Assembly (NCBI RefSeq): GCF_001570365.1 | Contig: NZ_BBYK01000054.1 | Location: 1-64,000 of the forward strand | Origin: Microtetraspora fusca | GTDB lineage: Bacteria; Actinomycetota; Actinomycetes; Streptosporangiales; Streptosporangiaceae | Direction: 5' to 3' | Length of the DNA stretch: 64,000 nt | Shown here: piece by piece, positions 1 through 8,373 of the stretch | Position numbering within the stretch: position 1 is the first letter of the stretch | Layout: the number at the start of each line of letters is the position of its first letter | Notes under the pieces: generated by a model | Seen by the model: the letters and a program-made list of their open reading frames with translations, nothing else | The model's database searches: none | Told to the model about the DNA's origin: nothing | Position numbers and translations under genes: made by a program

Positions 1-6
1 GGTACG

Positions 7-426
7 TTGACCGTGACCATAGAGAGCTTGGACAGGCGGGTGACCGCGCTCGAAGGGCAGGTGAAGACCGTGAGCCACTTCGCGGGACTGGCACAGCGGC
101 GCTACGAGGCCACCGCGGAGTGCGTCGGCCTCGTACAGGTGGAGATCAAGGCCCTGCGCACCGAGATGAACGAGCGGTTCGACGCCCTCGGCGAGAGCGT
201 CGGCAAGCTCGAACAGCGGATGGACCGGTTCGAGGAGCGCATGGACCGGTTCGACGAGCGCGTCACCAACGTGGAGGGCCGTCTCGCGAAGGTGGAGGAC
301 CGCCTCACGAATGTCGAGAACCGCCTGGCCAGGGTCGAGCACCGGCTCGACGGGGTCGAGGTGATCCTCAAGTCCCACGGTGAGATGCTGCGGGAGATCC
401 TCCAGAGGCTCCCCTCCGCCGCGTAG
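7..426 (+). CDS. coiled-coil protein of unknown function
   Basis: A 139-residue protein dominated by heptad-like repeats. From about residue 50 to 125 the pattern of R-x-D/E-x-V/F-x-x-R-L recurs every seven residues (RMDRFEERMDRF, then RLAKVEDRLTNVENRLARVEHRL), which is typical of a long parallel coiled coil. No catalytic motif, signal peptide or membrane segment is visible. The start is uncertain: TTG at 7 and GTG at 13 are possible and the frame is open to the window edge, so the true start may lie upstream. A strong hairpin at 510-539 lies downstream. Function unknown; structural or scaffold role is only a guess. Confidence 0.65.
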   Translation: MTVTIESLDRRVTALEGQVKTVSHFAGLAQRRYEATAECVGLVQVEIKALRTEMNERFDALGESVGKLEQRMDRFEERMDRFDERVTNVEGRLAKVEDRLTNVENRLARVEHRLDGVEVILKSHGEMLREILQRLPSAA

Positions 427-509
427 GGAGCGTCGGACACGACGTGGGCTCACTGCCCGGCCGAGATCCTCAGCCGGGCGGTCGGCCGGCCGCGCGACCA
501 CGGTTCGAC

Positions 510-539
510 GACGTCCCGGGGCCCGGACCCCGGGACGTC
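510..539. terminator. hairpin between convergent genes
   Basis: Perfect 12-bp stem GACGTCCCGGGG (510-521) and CCCCGGGACGTC (528-539) with a 6-nt loop, no T tract. It lies between the coiled-coil gene and the convergent rhomboid gene and probably ends both transcripts. Confidence 0.6.
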
Positions 540-614
540 GGACGGGCCGGCTCCCGATAGGGCGGCCTCGACCCGCGACGCCGGGTGGACCGGACGAATG
601 GTCCGCCCTCGGCC

Positions 615-1307
615 TCAGAGGCCGAGGTCCTCGATCTCCTTCAGCAGCGCCGACCGTGAGTCGCCCGCGGGCCCGGGCGAGGCGCTGTCCCGGCCGCGGG
701 ACACCGCGGGCGGGCCGGAGGACGCGGCGACCCGGCGTTCGCGGAACAGGTAGCCGCCCGCGATGCCGCCCAGGAACCCGAACAGGTGCGCCTGCCAGCC
801 GATCCCCTCGGCCGGCAGAAGCCCGGTGAACTGGTACGCGAAGCAGAGCCCCATGACCACGCCGATCACGATGTCGATCAGGTGCCGGTCGAACGCGCCG
901 CGTACCAGGATGTATCCGAAGTACCCGAACACCAGGCCGCTCGCGCCCGCTCCGACGGTCGAGGGGGCAGCGGTGAACCACGCGCCGAGCCCGCTCGTGA
1001 CGGCGATCAGGGCGGTCACCCCGAAGAACTTCTTCACTCCCCGGTACGCGGCGAGGAATCCGAAGATGAAAAGAGGGCCCGAGTTGCCCTCGATGTGCCC
1101 CCAGCTCCAGTGCAGGAACGGGGCGGAGACGATGCCGGGCAGACCGTCCAGTTGCCACGACCTGATCCCGTAGCTGTAGCTGAGCCCGTAGCCGGCGGCC
1201 CAGTTGACGATCTGGACGATCCAGATGAGGCCGAGAAAGCCGACCATGACCCAGAACGCCTTCCGGGCCTCGGCGATCATGATCTCGGCGGTGCGGCCGT
1301 CGCTCAA
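615..1307 (-). CDS. rhomboid family intramembrane serine protease
   Basis: Predicted polytopic membrane protease of about 230 residues. With the TTG start, the rhomboid signature is complete: HIEGN (H71, N75) in the second membrane segment, GASG with nucleophile S123, and AHLFGFLGG with H174 as the dyad histidine. The frame stays open further upstream, but TTG at 1307 has GGGGAGG four bases before it, while upstream sequence is Arg/Pro-rich shadow; ATG at 1280 is an alternative start. The C-terminal tail of about 40 residues is polar and cytoplasmic or disordered. Substrate unknown. Confidence 0.88.
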   Translation of the reverse strand: MSDGRTAEIMIAEARKAFWVMVGFLGLIWIVQIVNWAAGYGLSYSYGIRSWQLDGLPGIVSAPFLHWSWGHIEGNSGPLFIFGFLAAYRGVKKFFGVTALIAVTSGLGAWFTAAPSTVGAGASGLVFGYFGYILVRGAFDRHLIDIVIGVVMGLCFAYQFTGLLPAEGIGWQAHLFGFLGGIAGGYLFRERRVAASSGPPAVSRGRDSASPGPAGDSRSALLKEIEDLGL

Positions 1308-1453
1308 CGAACCTCCCCGTACGCCGGATATTCCAGCCGAAACATATCCCCGGGTGGGCACGGCCGCCACCGGCGGAGCCGCACGGCCACGGCTGCCGCC
1401 GATGTTCCGCGCCCCGAGCCGGGCCGGGCGGCGGGAGGCCGCCCGGCCCTCGG

Positions 1454-1855
1454 TCACGCGCGTTCGATGACGACCACCGGGATCTCGCGTTCGGTCTTGC
1501 GCTGATAGTCGTCGTACGCGGGCCAGGTGGCGGCCATGGTGCGCCACATGTCCGGTTTCTCCTCCGGAGTGGCCGTGCGGGCCACGGCCGCGAACCGGTC
1601 ACCCTTGACCTGGAACTCCACATGCGGGTCGGCCTCGAGGTTCCGGTACCAGAGCGGCGGCTCGTCGGCGCCGCCCTTGGACGCCACCACCAGGTAGGCG
1701 TCGCCGTACTTCTGGTAGATGAGCGGGGTGCTGCGCTTGAGCCCGGACCGGCGGCCGGTGGTCGTGAGGATCGCGACCGTCGTGCCCTGCCAGTCGTGGC
1801 CCTCGCCGCCGTCGGTTTCGACGTACCGCTTCACGTGTTCCGCACCGAACAACAT
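1454..1855 (-). CDS. deazaflavin (F420)-dependent nitroreductase family protein
   Basis: A 133-residue single-domain protein of the Ddn-like, split beta-barrel family (DUF385), known in actinobacteria to bind F420. Visible family features are TTTGRRSG near residues 31-38, the P-L-I-Y strand, the VVASKGGADEPPLWYRNLEADP block and a conserved C-terminal WPAYDDYQRKTEREIPVVV-type segment. ATG at 1855 is preceded by GGGAGGG. Monocistronic, minus strand, between the rhomboid and TetR genes. Likely reduces a small hydrophobic substrate; the substrate cannot be read from sequence. Confidence 0.85.
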   Translation of the reverse strand: MLFGAEHVKRYVETDGGEGHDWQGTTVAILTTTGRRSGLKRSTPLIYQKYGDAYLVVASKGGADEPPLWYRNLEADPHVEFQVKGDRFAAVARTATPEEKPDMWRTMAATWPAYDDYQRKTEREIPVVVIERA

Positions 1856-2051
1856 GTCGCCCTCCCGTTGTGATTGGTTGTCGAGTCGATCTGCTCTCCG
1901 ACCCGGGGAGACGTGGATGAGGGCCCGTCCGTGACGGGCCGGAGTCGTCCGGAGCGCGCCACGTCCACGTCCACGGGTGACGCGTGATCACACGCTCATC
2001 CTTATACACCCGCGCCCAGATCGGGTTTCTGCCAGCGTGTCGTGGTGTGGG

Positions 2052-2633
2052 TCAGCTTTCCTCTCGCGCGGGGCACTCTTCCGCCGAGTCGATCAGTTCC
2101 AGCGCGAGCTGGAGCGCGGCCTCGATCCGCTCCTCGTCGCTCACCTTCTCGTCGCGCAGCACGAACCAGACCGCGTGCATGGTGAAGATCGACATGGAGC
2201 GCCGCAGCTTGACGGTGATCGGGTCGTCGGCGTCGCAGAGGACGGAGAGGAGGGCCGTCATCCGCTCGCGCATCATCATGACCTTGCTGTGCTGCTGGAG
2301 CGCGGTCTGGTTGCGCTCCAGGAAGCGCATGACCTCGTGGTCGCGCCCGCGGGTCATGTCCTCCGAGTAGCGGCGGATCAGCTGTCGGCGCGTCTCCGCG
2401 GTGCGCGGCTGCTCTTGCGCCCAGGCGACCAACGCGTCCAGGGACTTGATCCGGTCCTCGGTGAGGCTCGCGATGATGTCGTCCTTGGTTTTGAAGTGGT
2501 AGTAAAGGGCGGCTTTGGTGACGTTGAGAGCTTCGGCGATCTCGCGCAGCGAGGTCGCCTCGTACCCCTGCTCCGTGAAGAGCCGAAGCGCGACCTCCTG
2601 GATTCGGCTCCGCGTGTCGGTCTGAGCACCCAT
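2052..2633 (-). CDS. TetR family regulator of the adjacent efflux pump
   Basis: A 193-residue repressor. The N-terminal HTH is clear (TSLREIAEALNVTKAALYYHFKTKDD, about residues 27-52); the C-terminal ligand domain is helical and typical of regulators that sense drugs. It is divergent from the DHA2 transporter at 2744 with 110 bp between starts. Two related 18-bp palindromes lie in that gap (2658-2675 and 2701-2718), one over each presumed promoter, so autoregulation and repression of the pump are likely. Ligand unknown. Confidence 0.9.
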   Translation of the reverse strand: MGAQTDTRSRIQEVALRLFTEQGYEATSLREIAEALNVTKAALYYHFKTKDDIIASLTEDRIKSLDALVAWAQEQPRTAETRRQLIRRYSEDMTRGRDHEVMRFLERNQTALQQHSKVMMMRERMTALLSVLCDADDPITVKLRRSMSIFTMHAVWFVLRDEKVSDEERIEAALQLALELIDSAEECPAREES

Positions 2634-2657
2634 TGCCTTGCTTTACCCCTTTATTTA

Positions 2658-2675
2658 ACTTGACGGCCGGTAAGC
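2658..2675. promoter_or_regulatory. imperfect TetR operator
   Basis: ACTTGACGGCCGGTAAGC, an imperfect copy of the perfect palindrome at 2701-2718 (same arms with single substitutions). It lies 24 bp upstream of the tetR start codon and is the likely autoregulatory site. Confidence 0.55.
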
Positions 2676-2700
2676 AGGGAGCCTACCGTATCCCTCTGCC

Positions 2701-2718
2701 ACTTGCCGGTCGGCAAGT
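2701..2718. promoter_or_regulatory. palindromic TetR operator for the MFS gene
   Basis: ACTTGCCGGTCGGCAAGT has perfect 8-bp arms around a 2-bp centre, 25 bp before the transporter ATG. The related site at 2658 makes binding by the divergent TetR protein likely. Confidence 0.65.
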
Positions 2719-2743
2719 AAGTGACAGTTCAAGGGGGACATAA

Positions 2744-4336
2744 ATGACGGAATCCGCCGCACCGCCAGGCAGGTCCAAAGAGGTCATGATGGTGCTGCCG
2801 GGCCTCATGCTCGCGATCATGCTGGCGATGCTCGACAACATGATCGTCGGTACGGCCATGCCGCGCATCGTCGGCGAGCTGAACGGCCTGGAGTACTTCA
2901 CGTGGGTGACCACAGCCTATGTGCTCGGGACGACGGTCTCGACGCCGATCTGGGGCAAACTGGGTGACCTTTACGGACGTAAGAGCATCTTCCTGGCGTC
3001 GATCGTCATCTTCCTTGTGGGATCCGCGCTCTGCGGCATGGCGGGTTCGTCGCTCTTCGGCGGGACCGAGGACGGCATGATCGAGCTCATCGCCTTCCGT
3101 GCGGTCCAGGGCCTCGGCGCCGGTGGCCTCATGGTGAACGCGATGGCGATCGTCGGCGACCTCGTGCCGCCCCGCGAGCGCGGGCAGTACCAGGGCATCA
3201 TGGCCGCGATCATGTCGCTGGCCATGATCGCGGGGCCGCTGGTCGGCGGCTTCATCACCGACCACCTGAACTGGCGCTGGGCCTTCTACGTGAACCTGCC
3301 CATCGGCGGCGTCGCGCTGCTCTGGCTGATCCTCAAGCTGCACCTGCCCAAGCACCGCACCGAGCACCGCATCGACTGGCTGGGCGCGGCCGTCCTCACC
3401 GTCGGCATCACCGCCATCGTGCTGATCACGTCCTGGGGCGGGCAGCAGCACGGCTACCCGTGGGGCTCCTGGCAGATCCTCAGCCTGGCCGCCCTCGCCG
3501 TGGTCTCACTGGCGATCTTCCTGCCGATCGAGAAGCGCGCGGCGGAGCCGATCATGCCGCTGCACGTGTTCGCCAACCGCAACTTCAGCCTGATCTCGGC
3601 GCTCGGCTTCCTGCTGGGGTTCGCGATGTTCGGCGCGATCAGCTTCCTGCCGCTGTTCCAGCAGACCGTGCAGGGCGCGACCGCCACCAACTCCGGCCTG
3701 CTCCTGCTGCCGATGATGGGCGCGTCGATGATCGTGTCGCTGTTCGTCGGCCGCGCGATCACCAAGACCGGGAAGTACAAGATCTACCCGGTCGTCGGCG
3801 GCGCGATCATGGCCGTCGGCGCCTGGCTGCTCTCCCTGCAGGACGCGAAGACCAGCACGCTGACGACCGGCGTGTACATCGCGGTCCTCGGCCTCGGCAT
3901 GGGCTTCCTGATGCAGACCACCATGCTCATCGCGCAGAACAGCGTCGAGCAGAAGGACCTCGGCGTCGCGAGCAGCGCCTCCACGTTCTTCCGCTCGATC
4001 GGCGGCTCGTTCGGCATCTCACTGTTCGGGGCCATCTTCAACAACAAGCTGACCGAGCAGCTCACCGCCAAGCTCGGGCCCGAGATGGCCGACAAGGTGG
4101 CGTCCAGCGGCGGCCGGATGAACCCCGCCCAGCTCGCCCAGCTTCCTCCGCAGATGAAGGACGGCATCCTGGGCGCGCTCGCCGACTCCATCAGCGGGGT
4201 CTTCGGGTGGTCCGTCCTGTTCGCCGTGCTCGTCCCGGTGATCGCGATCTTCATCAAGGAGGTCCCCCTCCGCAGCGGCGCCTCCGCGCCCGGATCGGCG
4301 GAGGAGAAGGCCGAGGCCGTCCCGGTCTTCGAATAG
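2744..4336 (+). CDS. DHA2-family (14-TM) drug:proton antiporter, MFS
   Basis: A 530-residue major facilitator of the EmrB/QacA type. The sequence shows motif D1 (LDNMIVGTAMPRI), motif A (GKLGDLYGRKS) and motif C with the antiporter signature (GPLVGGFITDHLNWRWAFYVNLPIG spread over about residues 165-190). Hydrophobicity supports 14 segments. ATG at 2744 follows AGGGGG. It should export a toxic compound from the cytoplasm in exchange for protons. Controlled by the divergent TetR gene; a strong intrinsic terminator follows at 4360-4406. Substrate unknown. Confidence 0.92.
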   Translation: MTESAAPPGRSKEVMMVLPGLMLAIMLAMLDNMIVGTAMPRIVGELNGLEYFTWVTTAYVLGTTVSTPIWGKLGDLYGRKSIFLASIVIFLVGSALCGMAGSSLFGGTEDGMIELIAFRAVQGLGAGGLMVNAMAIVGDLVPPRERGQYQGIMAAIMSLAMIAGPLVGGFITDHLNWRWAFYVNLPIGGVALLWLILKLHLPKHRTEHRIDWLGAAVLTVGITAIVLITSWGGQQHGYPWGSWQILSLAALAVVSLAIFLPIEKRAAEPIMPLHVFANRNFSLISALGFLLGFAMFGAISFLPLFQQTVQGATATNSGLLLLPMMGASMIVSLFVGRAITKTGKYKIYPVVGGAIMAVGAWLLSLQDAKTSTLTTGVYIAVLGLGMGFLMQTTMLIAQNSVEQKDLGVASSASTFFRSIGGSFGISLFGAIFNNKLTEQLTAKLGPEMADKVASSGGRMNPAQLAQLPPQMKDGILGALADSISGVFGWSVLFAVLVPVIAIFIKEVPLRSGASAPGSAEEKAEAVPVFE

Positions 4337-4359
4337 ACCGGGACGCCCGCGGTCCACGT

Positions 4360-4406
4360 GGTACGGCCCGCACCCCTCGCCGGGGTGCGGGCCGTACCGC
4401 GTTTTT
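4360..4406 (+). terminator. intrinsic terminator after MFS gene
   Basis: A perfect 17-bp stem (4360-4376 with 4382-4398), 5-nt loop, then a T5 run at 4402-4406. It serves the transporter gene and separates it from convergent gnd. Confidence 0.9.
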
Positions 4407-4439
4407 CCAGAGCTTCCGTGTTTTTCCAGAGCTTCCGTG
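4402..4439 (+). repeat. 19-nt tandem duplication of terminator tail
   Basis: Two exact adjacent copies of a 19-nt unit starting TTTTTCCAGAGC (4402-4420, 4421-4439). The first copy contains the T tract of the terminator, so the duplication adds a second T5 run. Probably replication slippage. Confidence 0.9.
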
Positions 4440-4447
4440 AGCCCCGG

Positions 4448-5869
4448 TCAGGCGGGCCGTTCCCGCCGGTCGCCGGACCAGTCGGTGTGGAACGCGCCCG
4501 CCTGGTCCACCCGGCGGTAGGTGTGCGCGCCGAAGAAGTCACGCAGGCCCTGGACGAGCGCGGCCGGGAGCCGGTCGCGGCGCAGCCCGTCGTAGTACGC
4601 GAGCGCGGACGAGAAGCCGGGCGTCGGAACGCCGATCGTCGCCGCCGTGGCGACCACCCGGCGCCAGGAGTCCTGCGCGTCGGCCAGCGCGGCGGCGAAC
4701 GCCGGGGCCGCGAGCAGTGTCGGCAGGGCGGGATCGGCCTCGTAGGCCGCGCGGATGCGGTCGAGGAACCTGGCCCGGATGATGCAGCCGCCCCGCCAGA
4801 TCGTGGCCATGGCGCCCCGGTCCACGTTCCAGCCGTACTCCTCGCCCGCGGCGGTGATCTGATCGAACCCCTGCGCGTACGCGACGATCTTGGAGGCGTA
4901 GAGCGCGCGCCGCACGTCGTCGACGAGCTCGGCCCCGGGCGCGGTGCCGTTCGGCCCGGTGAGGGAGCGGGCGGCGGCGCGCTGGCCGGGATGGCCGGAC
5001 AACGCACGCGCGAACACCGCTTCGGCGATGCCGGTGACCGGGACGCCGAGTTCGAGGGCGCTCTGCACGGTCCAGCGGCCGGTGCCCTTCTGCTCCGCCT
5101 GGTCGAGCACCACGTCCACGAACGGCCGGCCGGTGGCGAGGTCGGTGTGCCCGAGCACCTCGGCGGTGATCTCGATGAGGTAGGACTCCAGCTCGCCCCG
5201 GTTCCACTCGCGGAAGACGTCCGCCAGCTCGCCCGGCGACAGCCCGAGCGCCTGCCGCAGCAGGTCGTAGGACTCGGCGATGAGCTGCATGTCGGCGTAC
5301 TCGATGCCGTTGTGGACCATCTTCACGAAGTGCCCGGCGCCGTCCGGCCCGACGTGGACGCAGCACGGGGTGCCGTCCACCTTGGCGGCGATGTCCTCCA
5401 GCAGCGGCCCCAGCGTCTCGTACGCCTCGGCGGCGCCGCCCGGCATGATGCTGGGCCCGTTCAGCGCGCCCTCCTCGCCCCCGGAGATGCCCGTGCCGAC
5501 GAAGTGCAGGCCGCGCTCCCGGAGGGCGGCCTCCCTGCGGCGGGTGTCCAGGAAGTGCGCGTTGCCACCGTCGATGATCATGTCGCCCGGCTCCATGTAC
5601 CCGGCGAGTTCCTCGATCACGGCGTCCGTGGACGGGCCCGCCTTGACCATGATGATCGCCTTGCGCGGCCGCTGGAGCGAGGAGACGAACTCCTCCACTG
5701 AGGAGGACGGGACGAAGGCGCCCTCGTCGCCGTGCTCCTCCATGAGCTGCTTGGTGCGGCTCTCGGTCCGGTTGTGGACGGCGACCACGTGACCGTGGCG
5801 GGCGAAGTTCCGCGCGAGGTTGCGGCCCATGGTGGCCAGCCCCGTCACTCCGATGTCTGCTGTGCGCAT
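4448..5869 (-). CDS. gnd: 6-phosphogluconate dehydrogenase, decarboxylating
   Basis: A 473-residue enzyme of the oxidative pentose phosphate pathway, converting 6-phosphogluconate to ribulose 5-phosphate and CO2 with NADP. Signatures: Rossmann start (GVTGLATMGRNLARNFARHG), NRT at the cofactor ribose, GISGGEEGALNGPSIMPGG, the catalytic Lys region HFVKMVHNGIEY and DQAEQKGTGRWT. The frame is open 25 codons upstream, but ATG at 5869 (MRTADIGVTG) matches the family start. Length is normal for the long dimeric form. Monocistronic. Confidence 0.95.
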   Translation of the reverse strand: MRTADIGVTGLATMGRNLARNFARHGHVVAVHNRTESRTKQLMEEHGDEGAFVPSSSVEEFVSSLQRPRKAIIMVKAGPSTDAVIEELAGYMEPGDMIIDGGNAHFLDTRRREAALRERGLHFVGTGISGGEEGALNGPSIMPGGAAEAYETLGPLLEDIAAKVDGTPCCVHVGPDGAGHFVKMVHNGIEYADMQLIAESYDLLRQALGLSPGELADVFREWNRGELESYLIEITAEVLGHTDLATGRPFVDVVLDQAEQKGTGRWTVQSALELGVPVTGIAEAVFARALSGHPGQRAAARSLTGPNGTAPGAELVDDVRRALYASKIVAYAQGFDQITAAGEEYGWNVDRGAMATIWRGGCIIRARFLDRIRAAYEADPALPTLLAAPAFAAALADAQDSWRRVVATAATIGVPTPGFSSALAYYDGLRRDRLPAALVQGLRDFFGAHTYRRVDQAGAFHTDWSGDRRERPA

Positions 5870-6099
5870 GGTCCCAGTCTTATCCCATGGCCTCGGCGCG
5901 CGAACGCGGCCGGTGGAGTGACCAGCGCGGACCGTCAAAACCAATCAAACAGATGGGTATTGTGTAATTATCTCGCGGCGTCGCGCCGGAAACCCCGCCG
6001 GCTTTCCGCGTATAAGGGTGCCGTGCAGCCGTGGCGGGGTCGGCCCCGCCGTACTCCGGCCGCCCTCGCCCGCCCACGTGACCCAACGGAGAGATTGAC

Positions 6100-6984
6100 G
6101 TGTTCATACCGCAGCCGGACCGTTCCGTCGTCGCCGTCTTCCCGCCCGGGGACGGTCCCGGATTCTGGGCGGGCGCGCCCAGCGCCGTCCACCGGGACGG
6201 CTCGATCTATCTCGCGTACCGGCTGCGGCGGCCCCTCGGTGAGGGGAGGGGGTACGCGGTCGCCGTCGCCAGGTCCGCGGACGGCGAGCGGTTCGAGACG
6301 CTCCTCACGATCACGAAGGAGCGGATGGACGCCGAGTCGCTGGAGCGGCCCACCCTCGTGGCGACGCCCGACGGCGGCTGGCGGCTCTACCTGAGCTGCG
6401 CGACGCACGGAACCAAGCACTGGCGGGTGGAGGTGATCGAGGCCGCCGACCCCGCGTCCTTCGACCCCGCCACGTCGCGGGTCGTCCTGCCCGGCGACCC
6501 CAAGACGGGCGTCAAGGACCCGGTGATCGTCCGCCATGACGGCCTGTGGCACCTGTGGGCGTCCTCCCATCCGCTGGAGGACCCCGACGAGGCCGACCAG
6601 ATGGTCACCGACTACGCCACGAGCCACGACGGCCTGGAGTGGACCTGGCAGGGCACCGCGCTCGACCGCCGTCCCGGCTCCTGGGACTCCCGTGGCGTAC
6701 GGGTGAGCGCGGTGCGCTTCGACGGGGACGGCGCGGTCACGGCCTACTACGACGGCAGGGCCTCGGCCGAGGAGAACTACGAGGAGCGGACCGGCGTCGC
6801 GACCGGTCCCGGCCCCTCGACGCTGACGGCGGACGGCTCGGTCCCCGCCGCGCGCTCCCCGTACGCCGGGGGAGGGCTGCGCTATGTCGACATCGTCCCC
6901 GTCCCCGGCGGGCACCGGCTGTACTACGAGTTCACCCGGGCCGACGGAGCGCACGAGCTGCGCACCGAACTCCGGCCGAGCTGA
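6100..6984 (+). CDS. five-bladed beta-propeller, glycoside hydrolase-like protein
   Basis: A 294-residue protein with repeated propeller-blade patterns: VHRDGSIYLAYR, VARSADGERFE, PDGGWRLYLSC, VKDPVIVRHDGLWHLWAS, ATSHDGLEWTW and RYVDIVPVPGGHRLYYE. Such K/D-x-P-V/I and S-x-D-G/G-x-W motifs resemble GH43, GH130 and related propeller glycosidases. Putative acidic residues exist (for example in VKDPV), but no family can be fixed by eye. No signal peptide, so cytoplasmic. GTG at 6100 is preceded by GGAGAG. TATAAG at 6011-6016 is a possible -10 element. Confidence 0.65.
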   Translation: MFIPQPDRSVVAVFPPGDGPGFWAGAPSAVHRDGSIYLAYRLRRPLGEGRGYAVAVARSADGERFETLLTITKERMDAESLERPTLVATPDGGWRLYLSCATHGTKHWRVEVIEAADPASFDPATSRVVLPGDPKTGVKDPVIVRHDGLWHLWASSHPLEDPDEADQMVTDYATSHDGLEWTWQGTALDRRPGSWDSRGVRVSAVRFDGDGAVTAYYDGRASAEENYEERTGVATGPGPSTLTADGSVPAARSPYAGGGLRYVDIVPVPGGHRLYYEFTRADGAHELRTELRPS

Positions 6985-6999
6985 CCCGCTTCCGGTGAT

Positions 7000-7022
7000 C
7001 CCCGCCGCGGCGCGCGGCGGGG
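7000..7022. terminator. hairpin between convergent genes
   Basis: CCCCGCCGC (7000-7008) pairs with GCGGCGGGG (7014-7022) around a 5-nt loop. It lies between the propeller gene and the convergent sulfotransferase gene. Confidence 0.55.
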
Positions 7023-7076
7023 AAACGGTGGCGCTTTCCGGAGAGTGCGCTCCGTCGTGGTCCGTGGCTTGTGGCG

Positions 7077-8045
7077 TCAGAGGGCCTTGGGACGGCCGTT
7101 CCTTGCCTGCCGCTGCCCGGTGGGCCGGACGCCCACCAGCCCGCCCGACCGCTCCTTCGGCCGCAGCCAGTCGCTGAAGTCGTCCCCTGTCACGTCCTGC
7201 AGGAGCGCGATGTCGGCCGTGAAGTACGACAGCAGCTCCTGTCGCTGCACCCAGGTCAGCGGCTCGCGCGCCCGGCCCTTGTGCTGCAGCACGCGCTCCA
7301 GGGGGGCCGTCAGCGCCTGGCCCGCCACCCGGTCGCCGAGCCGTACGAGCTGGGACAGCAGCCGGTGCCGGAGCGTCTCCGGCGGGTGGGCCGTGACGTT
7401 CTCGCGCGGCACCTCCGCGATGATCCCCTGCTCGACGCCCAGGAACGCGCAGATGCGGTCGAGGGCGACGTCCGGCCGGTCCACCAGATCGCGGTAGCGG
7501 AACACCAGGACCTGCTCGTGGGGGAACAGCGTGTACAGGTGCCGCAACTGCCGGCCGTACCGGCCGAGTCCGACGTAGTGCCAGAACGGTGACCATCCGG
7601 CCGCCACTCGGCGGTCCTCCTCGGCGCAGGCACGCACGACGTCGTCGATCGGCTCCAGGCCGGCGGACCAGAGGTGCGTCCAGTTCGAGTGTGCCCGCTC
7701 TACCGGATCGCGCAGGACGACGATCAGCCTCGCGCCCGGGATCAGCGCCCGGATGCGCCGCTGGGCGGCGAAGTCGTACAGGTAGAACGGGGTGGACTCC
7801 CCGCGCAGCGCGCCCGGGGGAGCGCCGTCGAACAACGCCTCGTAGTCCGCACGCCGCCACACGTGCTCGCGGTACGTCTGCGCGTCTCCGGGGCCGCCGC
7901 GTCTCGGCGGCGGGCCGTCCGTCAAGAAGAACTTCGGCTCCTTGACGGCCGACATGTGCAGCCGGGGATGGTGGGCCAGGGCGCTGTGCAGGGCCGTCGT
8001 CGCGGCCTTGGGCGCCCCGATCACCAGGAAGTCCGGCAGGGTCAT
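7077..8045 (-). CDS. sulfotransferase family protein
   Basis: A 322-residue PAPS-dependent sulfotransferase. The 5'-phosphosulfate loop is FLVIGAPKAATTAL near the N-terminus and the 3'-phosphate binding segment is RLIVVLRDPVERAHSNW near residue 110. It resembles the heparan-sulfate/deacetylase type domain common in bacteria. GGAGGAGG lies five bases before ATG 8045 (GTG 8048 is one codon upstream). Promoter region has an AT-rich inverted repeat TTTTCC/GGAAAA (8063-8068, 8082-8087) that stands out in this GC-rich DNA. Acceptor unknown; no biosynthetic cluster adjoins. Confidence 0.88.
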   Translation of the reverse strand: MTLPDFLVIGAPKAATTALHSALAHHPRLHMSAVKEPKFFLTDGPPPRRGGPGDAQTYREHVWRRADYEALFDGAPPGALRGESTPFYLYDFAAQRRIRALIPGARLIVVLRDPVERAHSNWTHLWSAGLEPIDDVVRACAEEDRRVAAGWSPFWHYVGLGRYGRQLRHLYTLFPHEQVLVFRYRDLVDRPDVALDRICAFLGVEQGIIAEVPRENVTAHPPETLRHRLLSQLVRLGDRVAGQALTAPLERVLQHKGRAREPLTWVQRQELLSYFTADIALLQDVTGDDFSDWLRPKERSGGLVGVRPTGQRQARNGRPKAL

Positions 8046-8062
8046 CACCGCCTCCTCCAGGG

Positions 8063-8087
8063 TTTTCCTACAAATTTAGTTGGAAAA
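8063..8087. promoter_or_regulatory. AT-rich inverted repeat upstream of sulfotransferase
   Basis: TTTTCC (8063-8068) and GGAAAA (8082-8087) flank a 13-nt AT-rich spacer just upstream of the sulfotransferase ribosome site. It could be an operator or leader hairpin. No cognate regulator is adjacent. Confidence 0.35.
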
Positions 8088-8373
8088 TCTGATCCTGTGG
8101 AGAAGGCGGCGTCGCGCGTTGATCCGGCGCCGCGCCCGCCGGTGAACGCGCCGGTACGCGGCCATCCTTCCCGAGTGCCCATCACACCGCCGAACATGTC
8201 CCCGCGCCCGCGACGGCCCCGCTCGGCGGGGTGAGTGCGCCGGACGCGGGGGTATGGGCAGCGAAGTCGTCCATGTCGGACGCCCCTTCCGGATCGCGCC
8301 GGACGCCGTCTCCCGACGACCGCCGGGAGCGGCGTCCGGCGCGCGTCCCGGAGCGAAGGCCGAGGTGGCAGAC

